Source: an uncultured Oscillospiraceae bacterium (GTDB lineage Bacteria > Bacillota > Clostridia > Oscillospirales > Oscillospiraceae). From it: DNA of 64,000 bases. Location: NCBI GenBank assembly GCA_947584295.1, contig CANPWM010000001.1, forward strand, positions 62,001-126,000, written 5' to 3'. Below, piece by piece: positions 27,983 to 36,706 of the stretch. The first letter of the stretch is position 1. The number at the start of each line of letters is the position of its first letter. A program made the translations under genes and the position numbers. The notes under the pieces were generated by a model that saw nothing but the letters and a program-made list of their open reading frames with translations, was not told the DNA's origin and did not search any database.

Positions 27983-29005
27983 GTGAAGCGCATCTTGCTC
28001 ATCGGCACCGGGGGAACCATCGCGTCCCGGGAGACCGGGGACGGGCTGGCGCCGGAGCTGACGGCCTCGGAGCTGCTGGCGGGGCTTTCCGGGGTGGAGA
28101 GCGGCGTCCGGGCGGACGCGGTGGAGCTGCTGGCCCTGGACAGCACCAACATCGAGCCGCGCCACTGGCTGATGATCGCGGCCTGCATAAAAGAGAATTA
28201 TGTTAACTACGACGGCTTTGTGATCACACACGGCACGGACACGCTGGCCTATACGGCGGCGGCCCTGAGCTATCTTGTGCGGGAAAGCCCCAAGCCCATC
28301 GTCCTCACCGGGGCCCAGCGGCCCATGGGGGTGGACTCCACCGACTCCCGGGAGAACCTGCGGGACGCGCTTTTGTGCGCCGCGTCGGATATGCCGGGGG
28401 TGTCCATCGTCTTTGACCACAAGATCCTGCTGGGGACTCGGGCCAAAAAGACCCGCTCCAAGAGCTTTTCGGCCTTTGAGAGCATCAACTACCCCGATTT
28501 GGGGGTGATCCGGGACGGGGCGGTGCTGCCCTTTATCCGGCAGGCGTGCGGGGCGGAGCCGGTATTTTCGGAGGGCCTGGACACTCAGGTGGCCCTGTTG
28601 AAGCTGATCCCCGGCGTCAGGCGGGACGTGCTGGACTTCCTCTTTGAGCGCAGCGACGCGGTGGTTATCGAGAGCTTCGGCGTGGGGGGACTGCCGGAGG
28701 CCGGGGGCTTTTTTGAGTCCGTGCGCGGCTGGATGGAGCGGGGGAGGGTCGCCGTCCTCACCACCCAGGTGGAGAACGAGGGCTCCGACCTGACGGTGTA
28801 CCATGTGGGCCACCGGCTCAAGCGGGAGCTGGGCGTTCTGGAGGCCTACGACATGACCACCGAGGCGGTGATCGCCAAGCTTATGTGGATCCTGGCAAAG
28901 ACAAAAAATCCCACGGAGGTGGAACGGCTGTTCTACACCCCCGTGGCTATGGATATGTTCCCCCGCCGCGCGGGGGGAGACGGATGCGGCTTCGCCGCGT
29001 ATTGA
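27983..29005 (+). CDS. L-asparaginase (type I/II family)
   Basis: Hydrolyses asparagine to aspartate and ammonia. Both threonine motifs are present: GTGGTIAS with Thr12 near the start, and THGTDTLAYTA at 82-92 (Thr82 and Asp86). The chain is 340 residues without a signal peptide, so it is probably cytosolic. The start is GTG with a purine-rich site (GGGGGATAGA) ahead. The last codons (GCGFAAY) and the stop are supplied by a dispersed repeat boundary motif (28985-29003), so the natural C-terminus may once have been different. Confidence 0.85.
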   Translation: MKRILLIGTGGTIASRETGDGLAPELTASELLAGLSGVESGVRADAVELLALDSTNIEPRHWLMIAACIKENYVNYDGFVITHGTDTLAYTAAALSYLVRESPKPIVLTGAQRPMGVDSTDSRENLRDALLCAASDMPGVSIVFDHKILLGTRAKKTRSKSFSAFESINYPDLGVIRDGAVLPFIRQACGAEPVFSEGLDTQVALLKLIPGVRRDVLDFLFERSDAVVIESFGVGGLPEAGGFFESVRGWMERGRVAVLTTQVENEGSDLTVYHVGHRLKRELGVLEAYDMTTEAVIAKLMWILAKTKNPTEVERLFYTPVAMDMFPRRAGGDGCGFAAY

Positions 29006-29310
29006 ATTTGTCGGGCCGCCTCTCTTGGCGGCCCGCCGACATACGCAACGATTTCCCAATGGCTTTCGTTTTCGTATAACGCATGATCCACCCGTACGGG
29101 CCGGACACGTCGTCGCGGAACCGGCTTAACCTCGCGTCCCCGCAGGGCGGGAACGCTCAGGCGCACGGTTCGCTCCTCCTTTCCCCATCGGGCAACGGCC
29201 CGATGGGGCCCCCAATGCGGCCCGCCAATCGAATTTCAATCCCGCCCCCTAAAAAGGTTGCGGCTTCGCCGCTTATTCCCATTTCGGGCGGGTTTTGAAC
29301 CCGCCCCTAC
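28985..29310. repeat. Repeat island 1: palindromic mosaic
   Basis: This covers the 346-bp gap after the asparaginase gene. In order: boundary hairpin TGCGGCTTCGCCGCGTATT (28985-29003); GGGCCGCC/GGCGGCCC palindrome (29013-29034); a linker with GTACGGGCCGG; a perfect 11-bp palindrome of CCCCATCGGGC (29183-29208); a second boundary hairpin after AAAAAGG (29251-29278); and a GGGCGGGTT/AACCCGCCC palindrome (29286-29306). Much of 29013-29278 recurs in island 2 at 32104-32370, with a core of over 50 bp nearly identical. No gene seen in it. Confidence 0.85.
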
Positions 29311-29351
29311 GGCTCCTAAATCAAATTTCTGGCAATTCGGCGGGCGCGCGA

Positions 29352-29849
29352 TCAGCGCCGGGCGGTGTCGGGGACGATGAGAATGACCTGGCCGGTCACG
29401 GTGTTAAAGCCCACGGTGACCTTTTTGCGGTAAAAGTCCTCATAGCGCGGGCGCTTCCAATTCGTAGTATAGATGGGCTTTGTCCAGACCTTAACGGTGT
29501 TTCCGCTGGCGTCCCGGACGGTTACGGGGAACGTGACGCGGTTGCCCAAAAAGCCGGTGTGTTTAAACTCCTCCAGCACCTGCTCGGAGAAAATGTAGCC
29601 TTCGGGCGACTTGAAAAGGGCCGCGTATTTTACCCCGTAGTAGACGATGAAGGGGACGTACAGCGCCGTAAGGAAACCGATGAAAATCAAAAGAACGGTG
29701 TTCCAGTAGTTTGCCAAGCCCGCCATGCCGACGCAGACAAGGACGGCAGAGACAAAAAGCAGGAAAAGATAGGCCCCTGTCAGGGTCTTGAGGCCGGTGA
29801 GATACGCTTTGGCCTCCGCTGAAGCCTTGATTTTTTGGCGTGTGTCCAT
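29352..29849 (-). CDS. Hypothetical two-helix membrane protein
   Basis: A 165-residue protein with a short basic N-terminus, two membrane helices (about 24-45 and 50-73) and a soluble C-terminal half rich in strands (YIFSEQVLEEFKHTGFLGNRV... ending VILIVPDTARR). No family recognised. GAGGTGA lies 6 bp upstream of the ATG. It runs on the minus strand behind the flavin reductase gene (59-bp gap). Ends next to repeat island 1. Confidence 0.65.
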   Translation of the reverse strand: MDTRQKIKASAEAKAYLTGLKTLTGAYLFLLFVSAVLVCVGMAGLANYWNTVLLIFIGFLTALYVPFIVYYGVKYAALFKSPEGYIFSEQVLEEFKHTGFLGNRVTFPVTVRDASGNTVKVWTKPIYTTNWKRPRYEDFYRKKVTVGFNTVTGQVILIVPDTARR

Positions 29850-29908
29850 GATTGTTCACCTCGACACAAATTGTATCACAGGAGTTCGGAGTTTACAGGC
29901 ATTTCGCC

Positions 29909-30382
29909 TTATTTGATTATGTCAACCACTTCGCCGATATACATGGTGTGGGGGGCTTCGGTTTTGTAGAAGGCGTTGACCACCTTTTCCGGCATGGCGG
30001 CGGCGTCCATGTCCTGGCGGTAGATTTTCCTGCAGAGAAGCGTGGTGTGGGCCTCCCGGAAGGTCACGGCGTTTTCCAGAAAGCGCGGGGTTAGGCCGGA
30101 TTTTTTGACCTTATCCCCGTCCCGGCCCGATTCGCTCCCCAGGAGCAGCAGGGCCTTGCGGCAGGACTCCGGGTAGAAGCTGACGGTGAAAAGGCCATTC
30201 TCCTCCAAAAAGCCGTGGGTGTACCGCACGGGCTTGACGTAGACGGTGACCACGCTTTTGCCCCAGAGTGTCCCGGCGCCGCCCCAGCTGACGGTCATGG
30301 TGTTGAAGCTGTCCCGCGTCCCGGCGGTGACCAGCGCCCACTCGTTGTTGAAAAGGCTGAAAATATCGGTTCTGAGTTCCAT
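29909..30382 (-). CDS. Flavin reductase-like FMN-binding protein
   Basis: A 157-residue split-barrel flavoprotein. Marks are FNNEWALVTAGTRDSFNTMTVSWGGAGTLWGKSVVTVYVKPVRYTHGFL, the usual flavin-binding beginning of this family, and a mid-protein FTVSFYP. Such proteins bind FMN and reduce flavins or act as small oxidoreductases; the partner is unknown. AAAGGAG lies about 9 bp before the ATG. Divergently transcribed from the MBL-fold gene across 57 bp. Confidence 0.82.
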   Translation of the reverse strand: MELRTDIFSLFNNEWALVTAGTRDSFNTMTVSWGGAGTLWGKSVVTVYVKPVRYTHGFLEENGLFTVSFYPESCRKALLLLGSESGRDGDKVKKSGLTPRFLENAVTFREAHTTLLCRKIYRQDMDAAAMPEKVVNAFYKTEAPHTMYIGEVVDIIK

Positions 30383-30439
30383 TGAACTGACTCCTTTCCT
30401 TAGATGGATTTAGTATACAACAAAGCGGAGGTGTTTTCA

Positions 30440-32050
30440 ATGAAAATCACATTTATCGGCGCCACCCATGACGTGACGGGGAGCTGTACCCTGCTGGAGA
30501 CGGGGGGCCACACCGTCCTGGTGGACTGCGGTATGCGGCAGGGGACGACGGCCTTTGAGAATGTGCCTCTGCCCGTGGCGGAGAAGGACGTGGAGTGCGT
30601 TCTGCTGACCCACGCCCATGTGGATCACTCGGGGCTTCTGCCGCTCCTATACAAAAACGGCTTTCGGGGGGCGGTGTATACCACGGAGGCCACCAGGAAC
30701 CTGTGCGAGATCATGCTCCGTGACTGCGCCAATATCCAGATGAGCGACGCGGAGTACAAAAACCGCAAGGCCCGCCGCGCCGGTGAGCCGGAGACGCCGC
30801 CGCTTTTCGACCTCAACGACGCGGAGGGGGTGCTGAAGCTCTTCCGGGGGTGCGAATACGAGCGGCCCATTCAGATCAACGAGGCCCTCACCGTGCGCTT
30901 TACCGACATCGGGCATCTTTTGGGTTCCGCCTGCATCGAGGCGTGGCTCCACGAGGGGGACGAGACGCGGAAGATGGTCTTTTCCGGGGACGTGGGCAAC
31001 ACCGACCAGCCCATTATCCGCGACCCCCAGCGGGTGGCGGAGGCGGACTATGTGCTGCTGGAGTCCACCTACGGCGACCGCTTCCACGGGGAGCGGCGGG
31101 AGTACATCAACACCCTGGCGGGGTTTATCCAGAGGACGCTGGACCGGGGCGGCAACGTGATCGTCCCCTCCTTTGCCGTGGGCAGGACTCAGGAGATCCT
31201 GTATTTTATCCGCGAGATCAAAAACGCGGGGCTTGTGAAGGGTCACCCGGATTTTCCCGTCTATGTGGACAGCCCCCTGGCCAACGAGGCCACGTCGGTG
31301 TTCATGCAGTGCGACACCGCCTATCTGGACGAGGAGACCAGGGCCGTCATGGCCGCCGGGGAGAATCCGCTGGTGTTCCCGGGCCTGCGGCTCACCACCT
31401 CCACGGAGGAGTCCAAGGCGCTGAATGCCGACGCGGAGCCCAAGGTCATTCTCTCCGCCTCCGGCATGTGTGACGCGGGCCGGGTACGGCACCACCTGAA
31501 ATATAACCTGTGGCGGCCGGAATGTATGGTGCTGTTCGTGGGCTATCAGGCGGCGGGGACGCTGGGGCGAATCATCTACGACGGGGCCAGGAGCGTGAAG
31601 CTCTTTGGGGACGACGTAGCGGTGAACGCCCAGATCGAGTACCTGCCCGGCGTCTCCGGCCACGCGGACAAGGCGGGGCTGGTGGACTGGATAACCGGCT
31701 TTGAGACGAAGCCCCGGAAGGTGTTTGTGAACCACGGGGACGAGGGGGCCTGCGAGGAGTTGGCGCGGTGTCTGCGGGAGGAGCATGGCCTGGACGCCTA
31801 CGCCCCCTATTCCGGCACGGAGTATGACCTGAAAGCCGGGGAGTTTACACGCATCACCGAGGGCGTCCGGGTGAGGAAGGAGAAGCCCGCCTCCCCGGCC
31901 CGCAAACGCGCCGACGACGCCTACAAGCGGCTTTTGGAGGCGGTGAACCGCCTGACGCTCACCGCCCGGGAGTGCGAGGGCATGGCCACCAAGGAGCTGG
32001 CGAAGCTTACGAATATGGTCAACTCGTTGACGGATAAAATGCGAAAGTAG
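30440..32050 (+). CDS. MBL-fold ribonuclease-like hydrolase (beta-CASP/RNA specificity family)
   Basis: A 536-residue metallo-beta-lactamase protein of the CPSF/Ysh1-like type. Motif 2 THAHVDHSG gives His58, His60, Asp62 and His63. A beta-CASP domain follows (VPSFAVGRTQEILYFI, then ILSASGMCDAGRVRHHL) and the RNA-specificity motif near SGHADKAGLVDWI. Bacterial members cut RNA or act as exonucleases; the target is unknown. ATG 30440 has GGAGGTG 7 bp upstream. The C-terminal 70 residues are a basic, coiled-coil-like tail. Confidence 0.85.
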   Translation: MKITFIGATHDVTGSCTLLETGGHTVLVDCGMRQGTTAFENVPLPVAEKDVECVLLTHAHVDHSGLLPLLYKNGFRGAVYTTEATRNLCEIMLRDCANIQMSDAEYKNRKARRAGEPETPPLFDLNDAEGVLKLFRGCEYERPIQINEALTVRFTDIGHLLGSACIEAWLHEGDETRKMVFSGDVGNTDQPIIRDPQRVAEADYVLLESTYGDRFHGERREYINTLAGFIQRTLDRGGNVIVPSFAVGRTQEILYFIREIKNAGLVKGHPDFPVYVDSPLANEATSVFMQCDTAYLDEETRAVMAAGENPLVFPGLRLTTSTEESKALNADAEPKVILSASGMCDAGRVRHHLKYNLWRPECMVLFVGYQAAGTLGRIIYDGARSVKLFGDDVAVNAQIEYLPGVSGHADKAGLVDWITGFETKPRKVFVNHGDEGACEELARCLREEHGLDAYAPYSGTEYDLKAGEFTRITEGVRVRKEKPASPARKRADDAYKRLLEAVNRLTLTARECEGMATKELAKLTNMVNSLTDKMRK

Positions 32051-32063
32051 GGGACGACGTGGG

Positions 32064-33016
32064 CGGGGAGCGATTATTTGAGCTGTTACGTTAGTGGTTG
32101 TAGGGGCCGCCTCTCCAGGCGGCCCGCCGTCTTACGAAACGATTTCTCAATGATTTTTTTGCTTTCTCCCAACGAACAATTTACCCGTACGGGCCGCCTG
32201 CGTCGTCGCGGAACCGGCTTCATCTCACGTCCCCGCACGGCGGGAACGCTCAGGCGCACGGTTCGCTCCTCCTTTCCCCATCGGGCAACGGCCCGATGGG
32301 GCCCCCCATGCGGCCCGTCAATCGAATTTTGATTCCGCCTCCCAAAAAGGTTGCGGCTTCGCCGCGTATTCCAATTGCGGGCCGCCAAGAGAGGCGGCCC
32401 CTACAAGGGTGTACGATAGATTCACGGGAAAACGTTGGGCCGCCGTGGGCGGCGGCCCGTACAGCGTTTCAGGAAAAATTCCCGGAAATTTGGCGGGCCG
32501 GCCGGGTGTCCGGCCCGTACGGGCGGTTGGTACGTTGGGGGAAATGTAAAGATATTGGGGAAGTCGTTGCGTAAGACGGCGGGCCGCCAAGAGAGGTGGC
32601 CCCTACAAGCCCTGATGAAAGATTTTGCGATAATAACGCATAAAATTTCCTTAAAAACCGTAGGGGCGGGTTCAAAACCCGCCCGCCGAATTTCTGAAAA
32701 TTTAATTTAGAACCCGTAGGGGCCGCCGTCCCCGGCGGCCCGTCCCGGTCAACCGTCGGGCGGTCAATCATCGGGGGACGGGTCGCCCGGGAGGGCGACC
32801 CCTACGAAAGCATAAGAATGTGTTGTTGCGAAATTCGATGGCGCCATGGGCCGCCGTGGGCGGCGGCCCGTACGGCGATTATTTGAGCTGTTACGTTAGT
32901 GGTTGTAGGGGCCGCCTCTCTTGGCGGCCCGCAATTGGAATACGCGGCGTAGCCGCAACCTTTTTGGGGAGGCGGCATCGTGATTCGTTCGGTGGGCCGG
33001 CCGGGTGTCCGGCCCC
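32064..33016. repeat. Repeat island 2: longest palindromic mosaic
   Basis: This fills the 990-bp gap after the MBL gene. Palindromes of several core types are spaced 20-80 bp apart. GGGCCGCC/GGCGGCCC: 32104, 32379, 32437, 32581 (one mismatch), 32720, 32848, 32909. GGGCCGG/CCGGCCC: 32495, 32994. GGGCGGGTT/AACCCGCCC: 32664. GGGTCGCCC/GGGCGACCC: 32780. CCCCATCGGGC: 32276. Boundary hairpins are at 32344-32370 and, inverted, 32939-32965. The linker GCGATTATTTGAGCTGTTAC recurs at 32070, 32875 and (one change) in island 5. No gene seen. Confidence 0.85.
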
Positions 33017-33041
33017 AGCGACGTTTATTTGAGCGGAAGCC

Positions 33042-33761
33042 TTATATCCCCTCCGCATATTCAACGATCCCCCGGGTGATTCCCAGGGCGTGGGCGGTGG
33101 CGAGCTTCTGGCGGAGGGTGGCATCGTCGTCCCAGACGATCACCTGCGCGCGGGAACCAACCCGGCGGGAGGCGGTATTGGCGCACAGGGCGGGGGAGAA
33201 GCGCGGCGTCAGCGAGGCAAGCGCGTCCGCCTCCACCGCCTGTCCCACCCCGGCGCGGCAGGGGAGCAAGTAGCCCGCGGGCCGGGCGTCAAAGAGAAGG
33301 GCCAGCCTGTCCGCGCCGTAGAGAGTTATAAGCCGCCGCAGCCGCCCCTCATACGTCCCGCCGGTGTTCTGGGCCGGGATCAGCACGAAGGCCCCCGGCG
33401 CGGCCTGGGCGTATGCCGGGGGCAGGTACAGCTCCAATCCGGACCGGGCGGCCGCGGTATCCAGGATCTCACAAAACCGCGTCAGGGCCGCGTTGGGCCG
33501 GGGAAGCTCCGGTACAAGGCCCTGGCACCCGGCCTGACGGCACCGGCCGACCATTCCCCGGGCCAGGGCCTCATGGGGGCCGTACCCGGAGAAGGCCCTG
33601 GCGTCCACCGCCGCCAGGGCGGCCCGCGCCCGGGGCGGGGCGGCGCGCCGGAGCTTCAGATCCCGCCCCAGCGTCCACAGCCGCGCCGCCACGGGGCCGT
33701 ATTGGGCGGCTTTTTCGATTCGCGCCCCCGAAGCCGCCAGATAAATTTTCATTTCAGCCAT
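33042..33761 (-). CDS. Hypothetical protein, possibly TIM-barrel-like
   Basis: A 239-residue soluble protein, Ala- and Arg-rich, without signal peptide. The C-terminal part (AQVIVWDDDATLRQKLATAHALGITRGIVEY) resembles the last strand and helix of GH18-like spore-germination barrels, but the catalytic DxxDxDxE signature is absent and the rest is not recognisable. Three ATGs (33767, 33761, 33752) are possible; 33761 has a GGGGAA site 6 bp upstream. It is divergent from yqeG, with only 68 bp between the starts. The 3' end abuts repeat island 2. Confidence 0.6.
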   Translation of the reverse strand: MAEMKIYLAASGARIEKAAQYGPVAARLWTLGRDLKLRRAAPPRARAALAAVDARAFSGYGPHEALARGMVGRCRQAGCQGLVPELPRPNAALTRFCEILDTAAARSGLELYLPPAYAQAAPGAFVLIPAQNTGGTYEGRLRRLITLYGADRLALLFDARPAGYLLPCRAGVGQAVEADALASLTPRFSPALCANTASRRVGSRAQVIVWDDDATLRQKLATAHALGITRGIVEYAEGI

Positions 33762-33829
33762 ATACATTTCCCCGGTTGTGTGCTATACTGCCTGTATGGT
33801 AAGAAAATCTATGCGCGAGGTTGGCGGTT

Positions 33830-34321
33830 ATGCGTCTTTCCCTTTTTCCACGGAGAAAATTCAAAACGGTGACGGAGATCACGCCGGAGGCTCTGCGTGC
33901 GCTGGGGGTCGAGCTGCTGATCTTGGACGTGGACAACACCATCGCGCCCTACAAGACCCTGACCCTGGAAAAGCCCGTCGTTGACTGGGCGGAGGGCCTG
34001 AAACGGGCCGGGATCGTCCTCTATATCGTGTCCAACAACAAGGGCCGGCGCCCGGAGGTCTTTGCGGCGCTTCTGGATATCCCCTTTATCAAGCGGGCGG
34101 GCAAGCCCAGCCCCCGGGGGGTGCGGGAGGCCCTGGCGAGAACCGGCGTTGCCCCGGAGCGGGCCGCCCTGGCGGGGGATCAGATCTACACCGACACCAT
34201 CGCCGCCAATCTGGCCGGGGTGCAGATGCTCCTGGTGGAGCCCATCAAATTTACAAATATTTTCCTGGCGATACGGTACTTTCTGGAGCTGCCGTTCCGG
34301 CGGGAAAAGCGCGATCAATAA
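33830..34321 (+). CDS. yqeG: YqeG family HAD-type phosphatase
   Basis: A 163-residue HAD subclass IIIA hydrolase. The nucleophile motif is ILDVDNTI (DxDxT in HAD terms), motif II is VSNN and motif III/IV is AGDQIYTDTIAANLAG. YqeG proteins are widespread in Firmicutes; some relatives dephosphorylate phosphatidylglycerophosphate. ATG 33830 has GAGG 9 bp upstream. A -10-like TATACT lies at 33784-33789. The M24 peptidase gene follows after 30 bp. Confidence 0.88.
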   Translation: MRLSLFPRRKFKTVTEITPEALRALGVELLILDVDNTIAPYKTLTLEKPVVDWAEGLKRAGIVLYIVSNNKGRRPEVFAALLDIPFIKRAGKPSPRGVREALARTGVAPERAALAGDQIYTDTIAANLAGVQMLLVEPIKFTNIFLAIRYFLELPFRREKRDQ

Positions 34322-34351
34322 AGAAACTTTCCAAAAAAGGAGTGTATTCCC

Positions 34352-35422
34352 ATGAACAACGTGAAAAAAATATCCGCCGCCGTGGCCCAAAGCCCCGCCC
34401 AGGCCATCTTTGTGACCAGCGCCCAGAACAGGTACTACGCCACAGGGTTCGCCTCCTCCGCCGGGGAGCTGATCATCTGCGGCGACGGCCACGCGGCGCT
34501 TTTCATCGACGCCCGGTATTTTGAGGAGGCCAGCCGGAGCATCTCGGAGGTGGAGGTCATTCGCTCCAATGACAAGCCCGTTTACGAGATGATGAACGAC
34601 TACTTCAAGGCCCACAACGTGACCCAGCTGGCGGTGGAGGAGGATTCCCTGAGCTACGCCGCCTACACGGGCCTCCAGAGCAAGCTGGAGCCGGCCTTCG
34701 TGCCGGGACAGGCGATCCTCCGGGATCTGCGGGCCGTCAAATCCGACGAGGAGATGGAGATCCTCATCGCCGCCCAGCGGATCGCCGAGAAGGCCTACCG
34801 CAATACCCTGAAGCTCATCACCCCGGACATCACGGAGCGGGAGCTGGCGGCGGAGCTGACCTGCCAGATGCTCAAGGCCGGCGCCCAGGACAAGTCCTTC
34901 GACCCCATCGTGGTCTCCGGCGCCCTCTCCAGCGTCCCCCACGGCAAGCCCAGGGACGTGAAGCTCCAGCGGGGCTTTTTGACCATGGACTTCGGCGCGC
35001 TCTACAAGGGCTACTGCTCCGACACCACCCGCACCGTGGCCATCGGCGAGCCTACGGCGGAGATGGCGAAGGTCTACGACACCGTCCTCCGGGCCCAGCT
35101 GGAGGCCATCGGGGCGGCTAAGGCCGGTATGACCGGCAGGGAGCTGGACGGCGTGGCCCGGAAGGTCATCGAGGACGCGGGCTACGGGGAATATTTCTCC
35201 CACTCCCTGTCCCACGGCGTGGGCATCGACATTCACGAGTACCCCAACTGCTCCCCCAGGAGCGAGAACGTACTGCGTCCCGGCGACGTCATCTCCATGG
35301 AGCCGGGCATCTACCTGCCGGGACAGTTCGGCGTGCGCATCGAGGACGTTATCCAGATCACGGAAAAGGGCTGCTTCGACCTGACGGAGCTGCCCAAAAC
35401 GCTGGAGGTTTACTGCGCCTGA
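34352..35422 (+). CDS. M24 family Xaa-Pro aminopeptidase
   Basis: A 356-residue creatinase-fold metallopeptidase. The N-terminal domain is about 1-125. The C-terminal pita-bread domain has metal ligands seen in TMDFGALYKGYCSDTTRT (two Asp), HSLSHGVGIDIHE (His), SMEPGIYL (Glu) and RIEDVIQIT (Glu). It would release the N-terminal residue of Xaa-Pro peptides in the cytosol. AAAAGGAG precedes the ATG. Its position directly before efp is conserved in Firmicutes, fitting a role in proline-related translation and turnover. Confidence 0.92.
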   Translation: MNNVKKISAAVAQSPAQAIFVTSAQNRYYATGFASSAGELIICGDGHAALFIDARYFEEASRSISEVEVIRSNDKPVYEMMNDYFKAHNVTQLAVEEDSLSYAAYTGLQSKLEPAFVPGQAILRDLRAVKSDEEMEILIAAQRIAEKAYRNTLKLITPDITERELAAELTCQMLKAGAQDKSFDPIVVSGALSSVPHGKPRDVKLQRGFLTMDFGALYKGYCSDTTRTVAIGEPTAEMAKVYDTVLRAQLEAIGAAKAGMTGRELDGVARKVIEDAGYGEYFSHSLSHGVGIDIHEYPNCSPRSENVLRPGDVISMEPGIYLPGQFGVRIEDVIQITEKGCFDLTELPKTLEVYCA

Positions 35423-35452
35423 CAGTTTTTTCGGCGTTTGGCAGATTTTCTC

Positions 35453-35481
35453 TTGCAAAAAGGGAGAATATGATGTAGAAT
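35453..35481 (+). promoter_or_regulatory. Promoter of efp
   Basis: TTGCAA (35453-35458), 17 bp, TAGAAT (35476-35481), 49 bp before the efp ATG. The -35 is the same as that of the DUF5711 gene. Confidence 0.6.
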
Positions 35482-35529
35482 AAATCAGATACCTTATCAG
35501 CTATACTACCTTACGGGAGGATAAAAAAC

Positions 35530-36099
35530 ATGGCAACCATTACCGCCAGCGATTTCAGAAACGGCAAGACTTTTGAATATGAGGGAAAGCCCGTTGTCGT
35601 TGTGGAGTTCCAGCACGTCAAGCCCGGCAAGGGCGCGGCCTTCGTCCGCACCAAGATGAAGAACCTCATCACCGGCGCCGTCACCGAGACTTCCTTCAAC
35701 CCCACCGCCAAGTTCGAGGAGGCGTTCGTGGAGCGCAAGGAGGCCGAGTATCTCTATCAGGACGGCGAGCTTTACTACTTCATGGATCCCGAGACCTATG
35801 AGCAGGAGCCTGTGGCCGCCTCCAAGCTGGGCGACAACTTCCGCTTCGTCAAGGAGAACATGATCTGCACCATCTCCAGCTACAAGGGCGACGTTTTCTC
35901 TGTGGATCCTCCCAACTTTGTGGAGCTGGAGATTGTGGACACCGATCCCGGCTTTGCCGGAAACACCGCCACCAACACCTTAAAGCCCGCCACTCTGGAG
36001 ACCGGCGCGGAGATCAAAGTCCCCCTCTTTATCAACGTGGGCGACAAGATCCGCATCGACACCCGCGTGGGCGAGTATCTGGAGCGCGCCAAGGGCTGA
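35530..36099 (+). CDS. efp: Translation elongation factor P
   Basis: EF-P binds the ribosome between P and E sites and relieves stalling at polyproline. The three-domain beta protein (189 aa) has the tip lysine in VKPGKGAAF (Lys34), normally modified. Later marks are [16 protein letters not shown] and [25 protein letters not shown]. No EpmA-type modification gene is in this window. GGGAGG lies 9 bp before ATG 35530. It has its own promoter after the peptidase gene. Confidence 0.96.
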   Translation: MATITASDFRNGKTFEYEGKPVVVVEFQHVKPGKGAAFVRTKMKNLITGAVTETSFNPTAKFEEAFVERKEAEYLYQDGELYYFMDPETYEQEPVAASKLGDNFRFVKENMICTISSYKGDVFSVDPPNFVELEIVDTDPGFAGNTATNTLKPATLETGAEIKVPLFINVGDKIRIDTRVGEYLERAKG

Positions 36100-36156
36100 C
36101 CCCGTCAAACACGCGTACACCACGGAACGTTATTTTTGAAAGGGAGGAAAACTCTT

Positions 36157-36648
36157 ATGACACCTGCTGAGAAAGTGGCTTATATCAAGGGCCTTATGGA
36201 AGGCATGGGCCTGGACACCGAGAAGGGCGAGGGGAAGATCCTGGCGGCTGTCGTAGACGCGCTGGAGGATCTGGCTCTTGGCCAGGAGGATCTCCAGGAC
36301 GCCATCGAGGAGCTGAACGACGGCCTGGACGCCGTCTCCGACGATCTGGAGCTGGTGGAGAGCGTCGTCTATGAGGAAGAGGATCCCGACGGCGGCTGCT
36401 GCTGCGGCCACCGCCACCATCACGGTGAGGACGAGGACGACGACTACGAGTATGAGGTCGTCTGCCCCGCCTGCGGCGCCGAGCTTGTCTTGGAGGAGGG
36501 CGACTTGGAGCAGGGCGTTATCAGCTGCCCCGAGTGCGGCGAGACCCTGGAGCTTGACCTCACCGAAGTGGAGGACGAGGACGACGAGGACGATGACGAT
36601 GACGACTACGAGGAGTACGACGACGAGGATCTGGAACCCGAGGAGTAA
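36157..36648 (+). CDS. CD1247-type acidic zinc-ribbon protein
   Basis: A 163-residue protein. Residues 1-70 form a helical CD1247-N-like domain (MTPAEKVAYIKGLMEGMGLD). A CCCGHRHHHGEDEDDD segment then looks metal-binding. A zinc ribbon with two CxxC pairs (CPACGAEL and CPECGETL) follows, and the C-terminus is almost pure Asp/Glu. ATG 36157 is chosen because GGGAGG is 7 bp upstream. The function is unknown in the family; the zinc ribbon and acidic tail would suit binding to a basic partner such as the transcription or translation machinery. A terminator follows. Confidence 0.8.
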   Translation: MTPAEKVAYIKGLMEGMGLDTEKGEGKILAAVVDALEDLALGQEDLQDAIEELNDGLDAVSDDLELVESVVYEEEDPDGGCCCGHRHHHGEDEDDDYEYEVVCPACGAELVLEEGDLEQGVISCPECGETLELDLTEVEDEDDEDDDDDDYEEYDDEDLEPEE

Positions 36649-36663
36649 TTGAAGTCAACAGCC

Positions 36664-36691
36664 AAAAGGCCGTCCAACGGGCGGCCTTTTT
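36664..36691 (+). terminator. Intrinsic terminator after the CD1247-type gene
   Basis: AAAAGGCCG pairs with CGGCCTTTT across a 9-base loop, ending in a T-run. Confidence 0.85.
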
Positions 36692-36706
36692 ACGTGTAAT
36701 TGTGTT

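Noticed and set aside
32086..32388. Short open frames of about 60-110 codons inside the repeat islands
   Set aside because: They have no consistent ribosome sites and follow the repeat sequence on both strands, so they are by-products of GC-rich palindromes.
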